Source of the DNA: Kibdelosporangium persicum
Lineage (GTDB): Bacteria; Actinomycetota; Actinomycetes; Mycobacteriales; Pseudonocardiaceae
NCBI RefSeq assembly: GCF_013280595.1
Contig: NZ_JAAATY010000018.1
Location: forward strand, 62,001 to 126,000
Direction: 5' to 3'
Length of the DNA stretch: 64,000 bases
The translations under genes were made by a program, and so were the position numbers. Under the pieces are notes generated by a model. It made no database searches. It worked only from the letters and a program-made list of their open reading frames with translations, and was not told the origin of the DNA. How positions within the stretch are numbered: position 1 is the first letter of the stretch; every line of letters starts with the position of its first letter. This document shows, piece after piece, positions 26,382 to 33,913 of the stretch.

Positions 26382-26438
26382 CCTGGGCGACGGCAGCCGC
26401 TCAAGCTGCTTCAACCCTGGTCATGGTGTGATTACGGG

Positions 26439-26951
26439 GTGACCACCGACCATCCGGCCGTCGCCAAGTTCACCGCCGCCCTGCTCGAGGCCGGCCAGAC
26501 CGAATCCGCCCACGGGATCCGATTCCTCGACGACGAGGTGCGCACCGCCGCCGCGGCGGCGAACGCGCTGGGTGTCGAGGTCGGCGCGATCGCCAACAGC
26601 TTGATCTTCCGGGCCGCGCACGGGGACACCGTCGAGCCGCTGCTCGTCCTGACGTCAGGCGCGCACCGGGCGGACACCGGCCGCGTCGCGCGACTCGTCG
26701 GTGCGGACCGGATCGACAAGGCGGACCCCGCCTTCGTCAGGGCGAACACCGGCCAGGCGATCGGCGGCGTGGCCCCGTCTGGTCACCCGAGGCGCATCCG
26801 GACGCTCGTGGACAACCATCTGGCGACATATGACGTGGTTTGGGCGGCGGCTGGGCACCCTAAATCCGTATATCCCACTACGTTCGAGCAGCTGCTCGCC
26901 CTCACCGGGGGGACGGCCACGGACGTTCGAAGCGTGGAGGATGATTCCTGA
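26439..26951 (+). CDS. YbaK/EbsC-family aminoacyl-tRNA editing domain protein
   Basis: This 170-aa free-standing editing domain of the YbaK/ProX type hydrolyses mischarged aa-tRNAs. It shows EVGAIANSLIFR with the conserved Lys replaced by Asn/Ser around the usual position, VLTSGAHRADTGRVARLVG, and GQAIGGVAPSGHP, the characteristic loop. GTG 26439 is chosen; the frame opens upstream without support. It overlaps the following GNAT gene by 11 bp. The exact tRNA substrate cannot be told. Confidence 0.88.
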   Translation: MTTDHPAVAKFTAALLEAGQTESAHGIRFLDDEVRTAAAAANALGVEVGAIANSLIFRAAHGDTVEPLLVLTSGAHRADTGRVARLVGADRIDKADPAFVRANTGQAIGGVAPSGHPRRIRTLVDNHLATYDVVWAAAGHPKSVYPTTFEQLLALTGGTATDVRSVEDDS

Positions 26952-27525
26952 CGTGACCGCGGTGCCATCGCACAGAAGCCAGCTCGTCGAGCTGTCGGCC
27001 GACGCGTTGCGGGCGCGGCTCTACGAGGCCTTAGGCCTGTACATCACGGCCATGGGCTATCCGAAGGGAACCGCTGAACAACGAGCGCCCATGTGGCTGG
27101 CGCACATGCTGCGCGAGGGGTGGCGTTGTGTCGCGGCGCTGGACCAGAACGACGAGCTCACCGGGATCTGCTACGGCTACAAGGGCGCTCCCGGCCAGTG
27201 GTGGCACGAGCAGGTCCGCCGCGGGGTGCTCGAACTGGCCGGTCCCGGCGTCGCCGACGAGTGGATGCGCGACTATTTCGAGCTGACCGAGTTGCACGTC
27301 CGGCCGGACAGCCAGGGCAGGGGCACCGGCGAGCGGCTGTTGCGGATGCTGCTGGACGGCGTGCCGCAGGACCGCGTGCTGCTGTCCACGCCGGAAGGCA
27401 AGACCAGGGCGTGGAGCCTGTACCGCCGGGTTGGCTTCGTCGACGTGCTGCGCAACTACCGGTTCACCGGGGACCCACGGCCGTTCGCCGTGCTGGGGCG
27501 TCAGCTTCCGATGACGCCCTCGTGA
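26941..27525 (+). CDS. GNAT N-acetyltransferase
   Basis: This acetyltransferase of about 194 aa has the GNAT core: LTGICYGYKGAPG (strand 3), then ELTELHVRPDSQGRGTGERL, the acetyl-CoA pyrophosphate-binding Q/R-x-x-G-x-G/A motif, and AWSLYRRVGFVDVLRNYRF at the end. ATG 26941 overlaps the YbaK gene; GTG 26953, 12 nt after GGAGG, is an equally possible start. The acceptor is unknown. The stop codon lies within a hairpin of a dispersed repeat family. Confidence 0.88.
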   Translation: MIPDVTAVPSHRSQLVELSADALRARLYEALGLYITAMGYPKGTAEQRAPMWLAHMLREGWRCVAALDQNDELTGICYGYKGAPGQWWHEQVRRGVLELAGPGVADEWMRDYFELTELHVRPDSQGRGTGERLLRMLLDGVPQDRVLLSTPEGKTRAWSLYRRVGFVDVLRNYRFTGDPRPFAVLGRQLPMTPS

Positions 27526-27556
27526 GTGGCTTGCCGAAGCACGCCACCCACGAGGG
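27517..27556 (+). terminator. Hairpin, CTCGTGAGTG family, copy 1
   Basis: CCCTCGTGAGTGGC (27517-27530) pairs with GCCACCCACGAGGG (27543-27556) with one mismatch and a 12-nt loop. It contains the GNAT stop codon. The arms match hairpins at 41380 and 59494. It probably acts as terminator. Confidence 0.65.
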
Positions 27557-27800
27557 GGTTCCGCCGCGCTCTTAGGGCCGTGGCGCGGGCAGCGCGGGCG
27601 GAACCGATAACCGCGGCGGCGGTGGGCGGCGCGACCGCGGTCTGGCCCAATGCCGTTGGCGGGTTCCCGGCGAAGATCCGCGCCACGTCGATGGTAAGCA
27701 CCGCCGCCCGTTCTGACCTGGAAGAACATCGAATTTCACCGGATGGGATGGTTCGCCTGGCGTAACGCTCCGAAAGTGGTTGGATACGTGCCGCGATCGC
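27557..27800. other. Intergenic region with degenerate coding-like minus strand
   Basis: No gene is called in the 349 bp before the aldo/keto reductase. The minus strand of 27501-27701 reads as a 66-aa frame (ARIFAGNPPTALGQTAVAPP, then RARRNPLVGG) that looks protein-like but has no start signal. GGTTCCGCC (27558-27566) and GGCGGAACC are inverted and can form a second hairpin. It may be a degraded repeat. Confidence 0.35.
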
Positions 27801-27805
27801 TTGAC

Positions 27806-27844
27806 TGACAGATATTGAAATCTGTCATCGCAACGCGCATACTT
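27806..27844 (+). promoter_or_regulatory. TetR-type operator overlapping the AKR promoter
   Basis: TGACAGAT-ATTGAA-ATCTGTCA (27806-27827) is a perfect 8-bp inverted repeat. The -35 TTGAAA (27815-27820) is inside it and the -10 CATACT is at 27839-27844 (18 bp spacing). The TetR gene downstream in the same operon is the likely repressor. Confidence 0.6.
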
Positions 27845-27874
27845 GAGTCGACCCCGAACACAGGAGGAGATCCA

Positions 27875-28870
27875 GTGCGCAACCGTCGACTTGGCACGAC
27901 CGGCCCCGAGGTGTCCGAGCTGGGACTCGGCGCGATGGGCATGTCCGACATGTACGGACCGGCCGACGAGACCGAGAGCGTCGCGACCATCCACGCCGCG
28001 CTCGACAGCGGCATCACGCTGATCGACACCGGCGACTTCTACGGCATGGGCCACAACGAGATGCTGATCGGCCGCGCGCTGCGCGACCGTGTCCGCGAGG
28101 ACGTCGTGATCAGCGTGAAGTTCGGCGCCCAGCGCGGCCCGGACGGCCAGTGGCTCGGCTACGACGCCAGCCCCACCGGCGTGAAGACGGCCCTCGCCTA
28201 TTCGCTGCGCCGGCTGGGCACCGACTACATCGACATCTACCGGCCCGCACGGCTCGACCCGAACGTCCCGATCGAGGACACGGTCGGCGCGATCGCCGAG
28301 ATGGTCCAGGCCGGCTACGTCCGGCACATCGGCCTGTCCGAGGTCGGCGCCGAGACCGTCCGCCGGGCCAACGCCGTGCACCCGATCGCCGACCTGCAGA
28401 TCGAGTACTCGCTGATCAGCCGTGGCGTCGAGGAGAACATCCTGCCGGCCCTGCGGGAACTGGGCATCGGCCTGACCGCGTACGGCGTGCTCTCGCGCGG
28501 CCTGCTGTCCGGCCACTGGACGAAGGACCGGACGAACGCGCCCACCGACTTCCGCGCGCACAGCCCGCGGTTCCAGGGCGAGAACCTGGCCCACAACCTC
28601 ACGCTGGTCGAGGCGTTGCGGGAGATCGCCGGCCAGAAGTCGGTGTCCGTCGCCCAGATCGCGATCGCCTGGGTACTGTCGCGGGGTGAAGACATCGTGC
28701 CGCTGGTCGGTGCCCGCAGACGGGACCGGCTCGCCGAGGCGACCGGAGCGCTGGACGTCGGCCTGTCCGAGGAAGATCTCGCTGTGATCGAGAAGACCGT
28801 GCCGAGCGACGCGGCCGCGGGCGAGCGGTACGCGCCCGCCCAGATGCGGACCCTGGACAGCGAGCGCTGA
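27875..28870 (+). CDS. Aldo/keto reductase
   Basis: This 331-aa NADPH-dependent oxidoreductase has a TIM barrel. It shows LGTTGPEVSELGLGAMGMSD, the catalytic Asp/Tyr in LIDTGDFYGMGHNE and the Lys in VVISVKFG. The usual catalytic His is replaced (DIYRPARLDPNVP instead of the QHRVDP type), a variant seen in a branch of this family. C-terminal VPLVGARRRDRL binds the cofactor phosphate. GTG 27875 follows AGGAGGAGA by 4-6 nt. The stop overlaps the TetR gene start (TGATG). Substrate unknown. Confidence 0.9.
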   Translation: MRNRRLGTTGPEVSELGLGAMGMSDMYGPADETESVATIHAALDSGITLIDTGDFYGMGHNEMLIGRALRDRVREDVVISVKFGAQRGPDGQWLGYDASPTGVKTALAYSLRRLGTDYIDIYRPARLDPNVPIEDTVGAIAEMVQAGYVRHIGLSEVGAETVRRANAVHPIADLQIEYSLISRGVEENILPALRELGIGLTAYGVLSRGLLSGHWTKDRTNAPTDFRAHSPRFQGENLAHNLTLVEALREIAGQKSVSVAQIAIAWVLSRGEDIVPLVGARRRDRLAEATGALDVGLSEEDLAVIEKTVPSDAAAGERYAPAQMRTLDSER

Positions 28871-29481
28871 TGGCGGAAACCCTGACGGCGGAGCAGATCC
28901 TCGATGCGGCGCAGGACGTCCTGCGCCGCTTCGGCCCGAGCAAGGCGACCGTCGTCGACGTCGCCCGCGCGCTGGGCGTCAGCCACGGCAGCGTGTACCG
29001 GCACTTCCCGAGCAAGGCCGCGCTCCGGGAAGCCGTGACGCGGCAATGGTTACACCGCTCGCACGCGCCGGTCGCGAAAGCCGCTGGCGCGGATCTGCCC
29101 GCGCCCGAACGGTTGCGCAACTGGCTGGCGACCCTGTTCGACACCAAGCGGCACAAGGTCCTGGACGATCCCGAACTGTTCGCCACGTTCACCGCGCTGG
29201 TGGTGGAGAACAGCACGGTGGTCGCCGATCACATCGCCGACCTGACCGGGGAGATCGCCCGGATCCTGCGGGACGGCGTGGCAGCCGGTGAGTTCGCGCC
29301 GATCGAGGACGTCGACCGGACCGCGCGTGCCGTTTTCGACGCCACCGCCCGGTTCCACGACCCGGCCTACTCGGGCGACTGGACGCGGGACGGCATCGAC
29401 CAGGCCTTCGATGCCGTCTGCGTCCTGATCCTGACGAGCCTAACCGCGCAGCCCGGCCGCGAGGTTGTCCAGCCCCATTGA
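28870..29481 (+). CDS. TetR-family repressor
   Basis: This 203-aa protein has the TetR helix-turn-helix at residues 8-55 (AEQILDAAQDVLRRFGPSKA, VVDVARALGVSHGSVYRHF) and a C-terminal ligand domain of the TetR_C group. Its ATG overlaps the reductase stop, so both are made from one mRNA. It probably represses the operon at the palindrome around 27806-27827, with an aldehyde or ketone as inducer (inference). The last 42 bp overlap the convergent DUF885 gene. Confidence 0.92.
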   Translation: MAETLTAEQILDAAQDVLRRFGPSKATVVDVARALGVSHGSVYRHFPSKAALREAVTRQWLHRSHAPVAKAAGADLPAPERLRNWLATLFDTKRHKVLDDPELFATFTALVVENSTVVADHIADLTGEIARILRDGVAAGEFAPIEDVDRTARAVFDATARFHDPAYSGDWTRDGIDQAFDAVCVLILTSLTAQPGREVVQPH

Positions 29482-31101
29482 GCCCAGGCGCAGCGCGCGC
29501 ATGTGGAAGTCCTTGGAGTCGAAGGCTTCCCCGTCGCGGCGGCGCGCCTCGTCGCGCAGCTGCAACCAGTAGCGCTCGCCGAGCTTGTACGACGGTGCCT
29601 GTCCCGGCCAGCCGAGGTACCGGTCGATCTCGTCCGGCACGAGCGCGGCGTCGGAGATCGTGCGGGTCAGCATGAACTCGAGGCCCAGGTCGGGCGTCCA
29701 CCGCTCGCCGTCGTGGAACCCGGCGCCCTGGGGGATCTCCAGCTCCAGGTGCATGCCGATGTCGATGATCACCCGGGCGGCCCGGAACTGGTGCGCGTCC
29801 AGCATGCCCATCAGGTTGCCGTCGTCGGTCAGGTAGCCGAGCTCCTGCATCAGCCGTTCCGCGTACAGCGCCCAGCCTTCGCCGTGCCCGGACACCCAGC
29901 CGAACAGCCGCTGGTAGCGGTTGAGCGACTCGGCCTGGTACACGCCGGTGGCGATCTGCAGGTGATGCCCGGGAACGCCCTCGTGGTACACAGTGGACAC
30001 CTCACGCCAGGTGCTGAACTCCTCGCGGCCCGGGGGCAGCGACCACCACATCGCGCCGGCACGGGAGAAGTCGTCGCTCGGGCCGGTGTAGTACGCGCCC
30101 GCGCCACCGCCGTCCGGCGCGATCCGGCAGTCCAGCCGCATCAACGGATCCGGGATGTCGAAGTGCACGCCGCGCAGCTCGGCCAGTGCCGCGTCGGACA
30201 ACTGCTGCATCCACTGCTCGAACTGACGGCGGCCCTGGATGCGGTAGCGCGGGTCGGCGTCCAGCGCGGCGGCCGCCTCGGCCAGGGTCGCGCCCTTCTT
30301 GATCCGCTCGGCGACCGCGGTCATCTCCTTCTCCACGCGGAAAAACTCGTCCCAGCCCCACTCGTAGGCCTCGTGCAGGTCGAGTTTCGCGCCGAGGAAG
30401 TACCGCGACCACACCTCGTAGACGTCCTCGCCGACAGCGTCCTTCTTCGGCGCCTTGTCGGCGACGTCCTCGCGCAGGAAACGCGCCAGTTCCCGGTACG
30501 CCTCGGAGGCCGCCCGCGCGGGCGCCTCCAGCCGGACGTTCTCGGGCGCGTCCTTCACCAGCGTCGCGAAGAACGAGTCACCGTGGGCGCCCGACCACGT
30601 CTCGCACTGCTCAGCGACCTTTGTCACCTGACGTAGTGCGGCCAGTCTGCCGTTGTCCGCGGCGTGCAGCAGGCTCGCCTTGATGCCCTCGACCGCGTCG
30701 GGCACCTTGGCCAGCCGCGTGCCGATGTCGGCCCACTGCTGCTCGGTCCCGGTCGGCATCAGGTCGAAGACCGCGCGGACGTTCTGCACCGAGCTGGCGA
30801 TCACGTTGAGGTTGCCGATGTCCAGGCCGGCCTCGTGCAACTCCACTTCGAGCCCGACACGTTCGAGGAAGTGCGCCTTGGCGGCCCGCTCCGAGTCGTC
30901 GGCCGGCTCCAGTGCCTCGATCTGCCGCACCGCGCGGGCCGCCAGCCGGGCGCGTTCCCGGTAGCCGTCAGGGGAGAAGTCGGTCATCTCCGACTCGTAG
31001 CCGGTGAGCCCGGCGTAGTCGGCGGAGATCGGGTCAAGGGTGGCGTACTCGTCCACGAAACGGTCACTCGCCTCGTGGACCCCCGCAGTGTGGTTGGCCA
31101 T
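29440..31101 (-). CDS. DUF885 protein, peptidase-like
   Basis: This 553-aa protein matches DUF885, a large helical family with a metallopeptidase-like site. The signature YHEGVPGHHLQ (HExxxHH-type) and the distal GHGEGWALYAERLM helix with Glu are present, as is FMLTRTISDAALVPDEIDRY near the end. There is no signal peptide, so it is cytoplasmic. The family's activity is largely untested; peptidase function is inferred. It is a single gene, convergent and overlapping the TetR gene. Confidence 0.88.
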   Translation of the reverse strand: MANHTAGVHEASDRFVDEYATLDPISADYAGLTGYESEMTDFSPDGYRERARLAARAVRQIEALEPADDSERAAKAHFLERVGLEVELHEAGLDIGNLNVIASSVQNVRAVFDLMPTGTEQQWADIGTRLAKVPDAVEGIKASLLHAADNGRLAALRQVTKVAEQCETWSGAHGDSFFATLVKDAPENVRLEAPARAASEAYRELARFLREDVADKAPKKDAVGEDVYEVWSRYFLGAKLDLHEAYEWGWDEFFRVEKEMTAVAERIKKGATLAEAAAALDADPRYRIQGRRQFEQWMQQLSDAALAELRGVHFDIPDPLMRLDCRIAPDGGGAGAYYTGPSDDFSRAGAMWWSLPPGREEFSTWREVSTVYHEGVPGHHLQIATGVYQAESLNRYQRLFGWVSGHGEGWALYAERLMQELGYLTDDGNLMGMLDAHQFRAARVIIDIGMHLELEIPQGAGFHDGERWTPDLGLEFMLTRTISDAALVPDEIDRYLGWPGQAPSYKLGERYWLQLRDEARRRDGEAFDSKDFHMRALRLGSMGLDNLAAGLRG

Positions 31102-31187
31102 GGTCCGGACGGTACCCGCTGGGGTTGTGCCCCGAACCCGCCGGATTTCGCAAAAGGCTGGACATGACTGCCGGTGGGCACGACTGG

Positions 31188-31193
31188 CATAGT
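31188..31193 (+). promoter_or_regulatory. -10 box, leaderless lppM
   Basis: CATAGT lies 6 nt before GTG 31200. TGACTG at 31165-31170 is a possible -35 with 17 bp spacing. Confidence 0.55.
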
Positions 31194-31199
31194 GGCCGC

Positions 31200-31889
31200 G
31201 TGCACCACGCTGCCCGCCGTTCAGCCCGCCGGTGGGCTGCCGTGCCCCTACTGCTCGTGCTGGCGTTCGCCCTCAGCGGCTGCGTGCGGGTGCGCGCGGC
31301 GATGGCGATCGACGCCCACGACCTGATCTCCGGCACCCTGGAGATCGGCACCGTCCAGGTCAAGCCCGAGGAGATCGGCCCGCAGCTGACCGTCCCGGCC
31401 GAGCTGTCCAGCCAGGTCACCATGGAGCCGTACAAGGCGGACGGCTACGTCGGGCAGACCGTGCGGTTCACCCGGCTCAGCTTCGACCAGCTGCGCACGC
31501 TCAGCGAGTCGATCAGCTCGGTGGCCAGCCGCTACAAGCTGAACTTCCGGCGGTCCGGCGACATCGTGTCGCTGGCCGGGGTGGCCGACCTGAGCCAGTT
31601 GCGGCAGGACGGCGTCGACGTGCAGCTCAAGATCGCCTTCCCCGGCCCGGTCGGCAAGACCAACGGCATCCTGGAGATGGACAACAACATCTCGTGGAAG
31701 CTCACCCCCGGCCGGATCACCGACATCACCGCGACCTCGCAGTACAACGCCGACACCGGACTGTCGTGGACCCGGTGGGTGCTTTTGGTGGGCGCCGGAG
31801 CCGTGGGCACGGCGTTGATCGTGCTGGCCCTGGCGCTGTACACACACCGGCGCAACAGGCGCAAGGAACAGATGTCGGAGTACGTCTAG
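31200..31889 (+). CDS. lppM: LppM-family lipoprotein
   Basis: This 229-aa lipoprotein has the signal peptide LLLVLAFALSGC with the lipobox Cys, an extracytoplasmic LppM domain (MAIDAHDLISGTLEIGTVQV to ATSQYNADTGLSW) and a C-terminal helix (VLLVGAGAVGTALIVLALAL) ending in a basic tail. Mycobacterial LppM (Rv2171) is linked to phagosome manipulation. GTG 31200 is chosen over ATG 31164 because a -10 box lies 6 nt upstream. The gene is convergent with metF, with stop codons overlapping in CTAG, and it opens the block resembling Rv2171-Rv2187. Confidence 0.88.
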   Translation: MHHAARRSARRWAAVPLLLVLAFALSGCVRVRAAMAIDAHDLISGTLEIGTVQVKPEEIGPQLTVPAELSSQVTMEPYKADGYVGQTVRFTRLSFDQLRTLSESISSVASRYKLNFRRSGDIVSLAGVADLSQLRQDGVDVQLKIAFPGPVGKTNGILEMDNNISWKLTPGRITDITATSQYNADTGLSWTRWVLLVGAGAVGTALIVLALALYTHRRNRRKEQMSEYV

Positions 31890-32773
31890 GCAGTGCGGCT
31901 GGGCACCAGTCCCAGCCTGCCGAGCACCTCTTTCGTCGCCTTCGCCCGGTTGAACGTGTAGAAGTGCAGCACGTCCACGCCCTCGGCGAGCAACTGCTGG
32001 CACATTTCCGTCACCACATCGATGCCCTCGGCACGGAACGCCTTCGGGTCGTCCGCCAGCGGCTCCAGCCGGGCCGCGATGTGCGGCGGCACGGGCGCGC
32101 CGGACAGCTCCACCGTCTTGCTCAGCATCTTCGGGGTGGTGAGAGGCATCACACCGGGCAGGATCGGGGCGTCACAGCCGCGCGCGGCCACCCGGTCACG
32201 CAGCCGCAGGAAGTCCTCCGCCGAGTAGCACAGCTGGCCGATCGCGAAGTCCGCGCCCGCGCGCAGCTTGCTCACCAGCCGGTCGGCGTCCATCTCCACG
32301 TCCGTGCAGCGCGGGTGCCCGTACGGGAACGCGGCCACACCCACGCAGAACTCGCCCAGCTCCCGCACCAGGCGCACGAGGTCCTCGGCGTAGCTCAGGC
32401 CCTGCGGATGCTTGACCCACTCCCCCATCGGGTCGCCCGGCGGGTCGCCGCGCAGCGCGAGCACGTTGCGCACGCCCACGGCCGCGTACCAGCCGATGAC
32501 GTTGCGCAGCTCGGCCACGGAGTGGTCGACCGCGGTCAGGTGCGCCATCGGCACCAGCGTGGTCTCCCTGGCCACTCGCCCGGTCGTCCGGATCGTGCGG
32601 TCGCGGCGGGATCCGCCCGCACCGTACGTCACCGAGACGAACGCAGGGTCCAGGCCTTCGAGTTCGCGGATCGAGCGCCACAGGATCTGCTCGTCGGCGT
32701 CGTCTCGGGGCGGCATGAACTCGACGGAGAACGTCGCTCGGCCGATATGGATGCGCTCCAGTACGGACGTCAT
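31886..32773 (-). CDS. metF: 5,10-methylenetetrahydrofolate reductase
   Basis: This 295-aa flavin-dependent reductase reduces 5,10-methylene-THF to 5-methyl-THF, the methyl donor of the methionine synthase encoded further along. It shows FSVEFMPPRDDADEQILWRS with the catalytic Glu, FVSVTYGAGGSRRDRTI, and ALRGDPPGDP for folate binding. The ATG at 32773 has TAGGAT 7 nt upstream and no SD, so the mRNA is probably leaderless. It is divergent from the polyprenyl synthase gene. Confidence 0.93.
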   Translation of the reverse strand: MTSVLERIHIGRATFSVEFMPPRDDADEQILWRSIRELEGLDPAFVSVTYGAGGSRRDRTIRTTGRVARETTLVPMAHLTAVDHSVAELRNVIGWYAAVGVRNVLALRGDPPGDPMGEWVKHPQGLSYAEDLVRLVRELGEFCVGVAAFPYGHPRCTDVEMDADRLVSKLRAGADFAIGQLCYSAEDFLRLRDRVAARGCDAPILPGVMPLTTPKMLSKTVELSGAPVPPHIAARLEPLADDPKAFRAEGIDVVTEMCQQLLAEGVDVLHFYTFNRAKATKEVLGRLGLVPSRTA

Positions 32774-32780
32774 GACCAAA

Positions 32781-32786
32781 ATCCTA
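32781..32786 (-). promoter_or_regulatory. -10 box, leaderless metF
   Basis: TAGGAT on the minus strand, 7 nt before ATG 32773. Confidence 0.55.
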
Positions 32787-32842
32787 TCGGGATCGGCGAC
32801 CCCGCCGCGTCGGCCAACCGAGCCTGGACGCACTATGGAGGG

Positions 32843-33913
32843 GTGCACCCGACCACCATCGACGAGTCCGTCCGAGCCCACGTCGAACTCACTCTGACGG
32901 AGTACCTGGCGGCCAAACAGTCCACAATGGCCAGCCTGACCCAGGAGCTCGCGGACGCTCTCGACGCCCTGGTCGAGTTCATCCTGCGGGGCGGCAAACG
33001 CATCCGGCCGACCTTCGCGTGGTGGGGCTGGCGGGGCGCGGGCGGCCAGCCGGACGCTCCGGCCGTACTGCGTGCGGTCAGTGGTCTCGAGCTGATCCAG
33101 GCGTGTGCTCTCGTGCACGACGACCTGATGGACGCCTCCGCCGTGCGACGGGGTTCGCCGACCGTGCACGTGACGTTCGAGCGGCTGCACCGGGAGCGGG
33201 GCTGGCTGGGGCCCTCGGACCGGTTCGGCATGGCGGCCGCGATCCTGCTCGGCGACATCGCGCTGGCCTGGGCGGACGACATGTTCTACGGCTCGGGTGT
33301 CTCGGCCACCCGGATCGCGGCGGCCAGCGAGCCGTGGCAGGCGATGCGCTCGGAGATGCTCGCGGGCCAGTACCTGGACATCCTCACGCAGGTCGAGGGC
33401 GACGAGTCGCCGGAGGCGGCGCTACGGGTGGCGCGGATGAAGACCGCCGCGTACACCGTGGAGCGGCCGCTGCAGATGGGCGCCACGCTGGCCGGCGCCG
33501 ACCCTGAGGTGATCGAGCGGCTGCGGGCGTTCGGCGCGGACATCGGCGTGGCGTTCCAGCTGCGGGACGACCTGCTCGGCGTGTTCGGCGACACCGAGGT
33601 GACCGGCAAGCCCGCCGGTGACGACCTGCGGGAAGGCAAGCGGACCCTGCTCGTGGCACTCGGTCTGCGGCGGGCGACCGAGGCGGGCGCGGCCGTGCTG
33701 CGGGACTGCCTGGGCCGTCAGGACCTCACCGGCGACGACGTCAACCGGGCGCGTGCGGTGCTGGTCGAGTCCGGTGCCGTGGACGCTGTCGAGCACAGGA
33801 TCGAGGCGTTGACGTCGACCGCGATGCGGGCGTTGACGTCGACCGACCTCGCCGAGCCCGCGGGCGACCGGCTCGCCGAGCTCGCGGTGGCCGCGACCAG
33901 GAGGAACCACTGA
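32843..33913 (+). CDS. Polyprenyl (geranylgeranyl-type) diphosphate synthase
   Basis: This 356-aa trans-prenyltransferase condenses isopentenyl diphosphate units. The first aspartate-rich motif is HDDLMDAS and the second is LRDDLLGVFGD; GGKRIRPTFA carries the substrate-binding Lys/Arg. It lies in the position of mycobacterial idsA2 next to metF, and it is followed immediately by a phytoene desaturase-type gene, so a C20 product for carotenoids is likely (inference). GTG 32843 has CACTAT 6 nt upstream and also GGAGGG, so leaderless or SD-led initiation is possible. The much longer upstream frame is a shadow. Confidence 0.9.
   Translation: MHPTTIDESVRAHVELTLTEYLAAKQSTMASLTQELADALDALVEFILRGGKRIRPTFAWWGWRGAGGQPDAPAVLRAVSGLELIQACALVHDDLMDASAVRRGSPTVHVTFERLHRERGWLGPSDRFGMAAAILLGDIALAWADDMFYGSGVSATRIAAASEPWQAMRSEMLAGQYLDILTQVEGDESPEAALRVARMKTAAYTVERPLQMGATLAGADPEVIERLRAFGADIGVAFQLRDDLLGVFGDTEVTGKPAGDDLREGKRTLLVALGLRRATEAGAAVLRDCLGRQDLTGDDVNRARAVLVESGAVDAVEHRIEALTSTAMRALTSTDLAEPAGDRLAELAVAATRRNH

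Noticed and set aside
31232-32842. Upstream extension of the polyprenyl synthase frame by about 540 codons
   Set aside because: It crosses lppM and metF in non-coding frames; the true start is GTG 32843 at a leaderless-type promoter.
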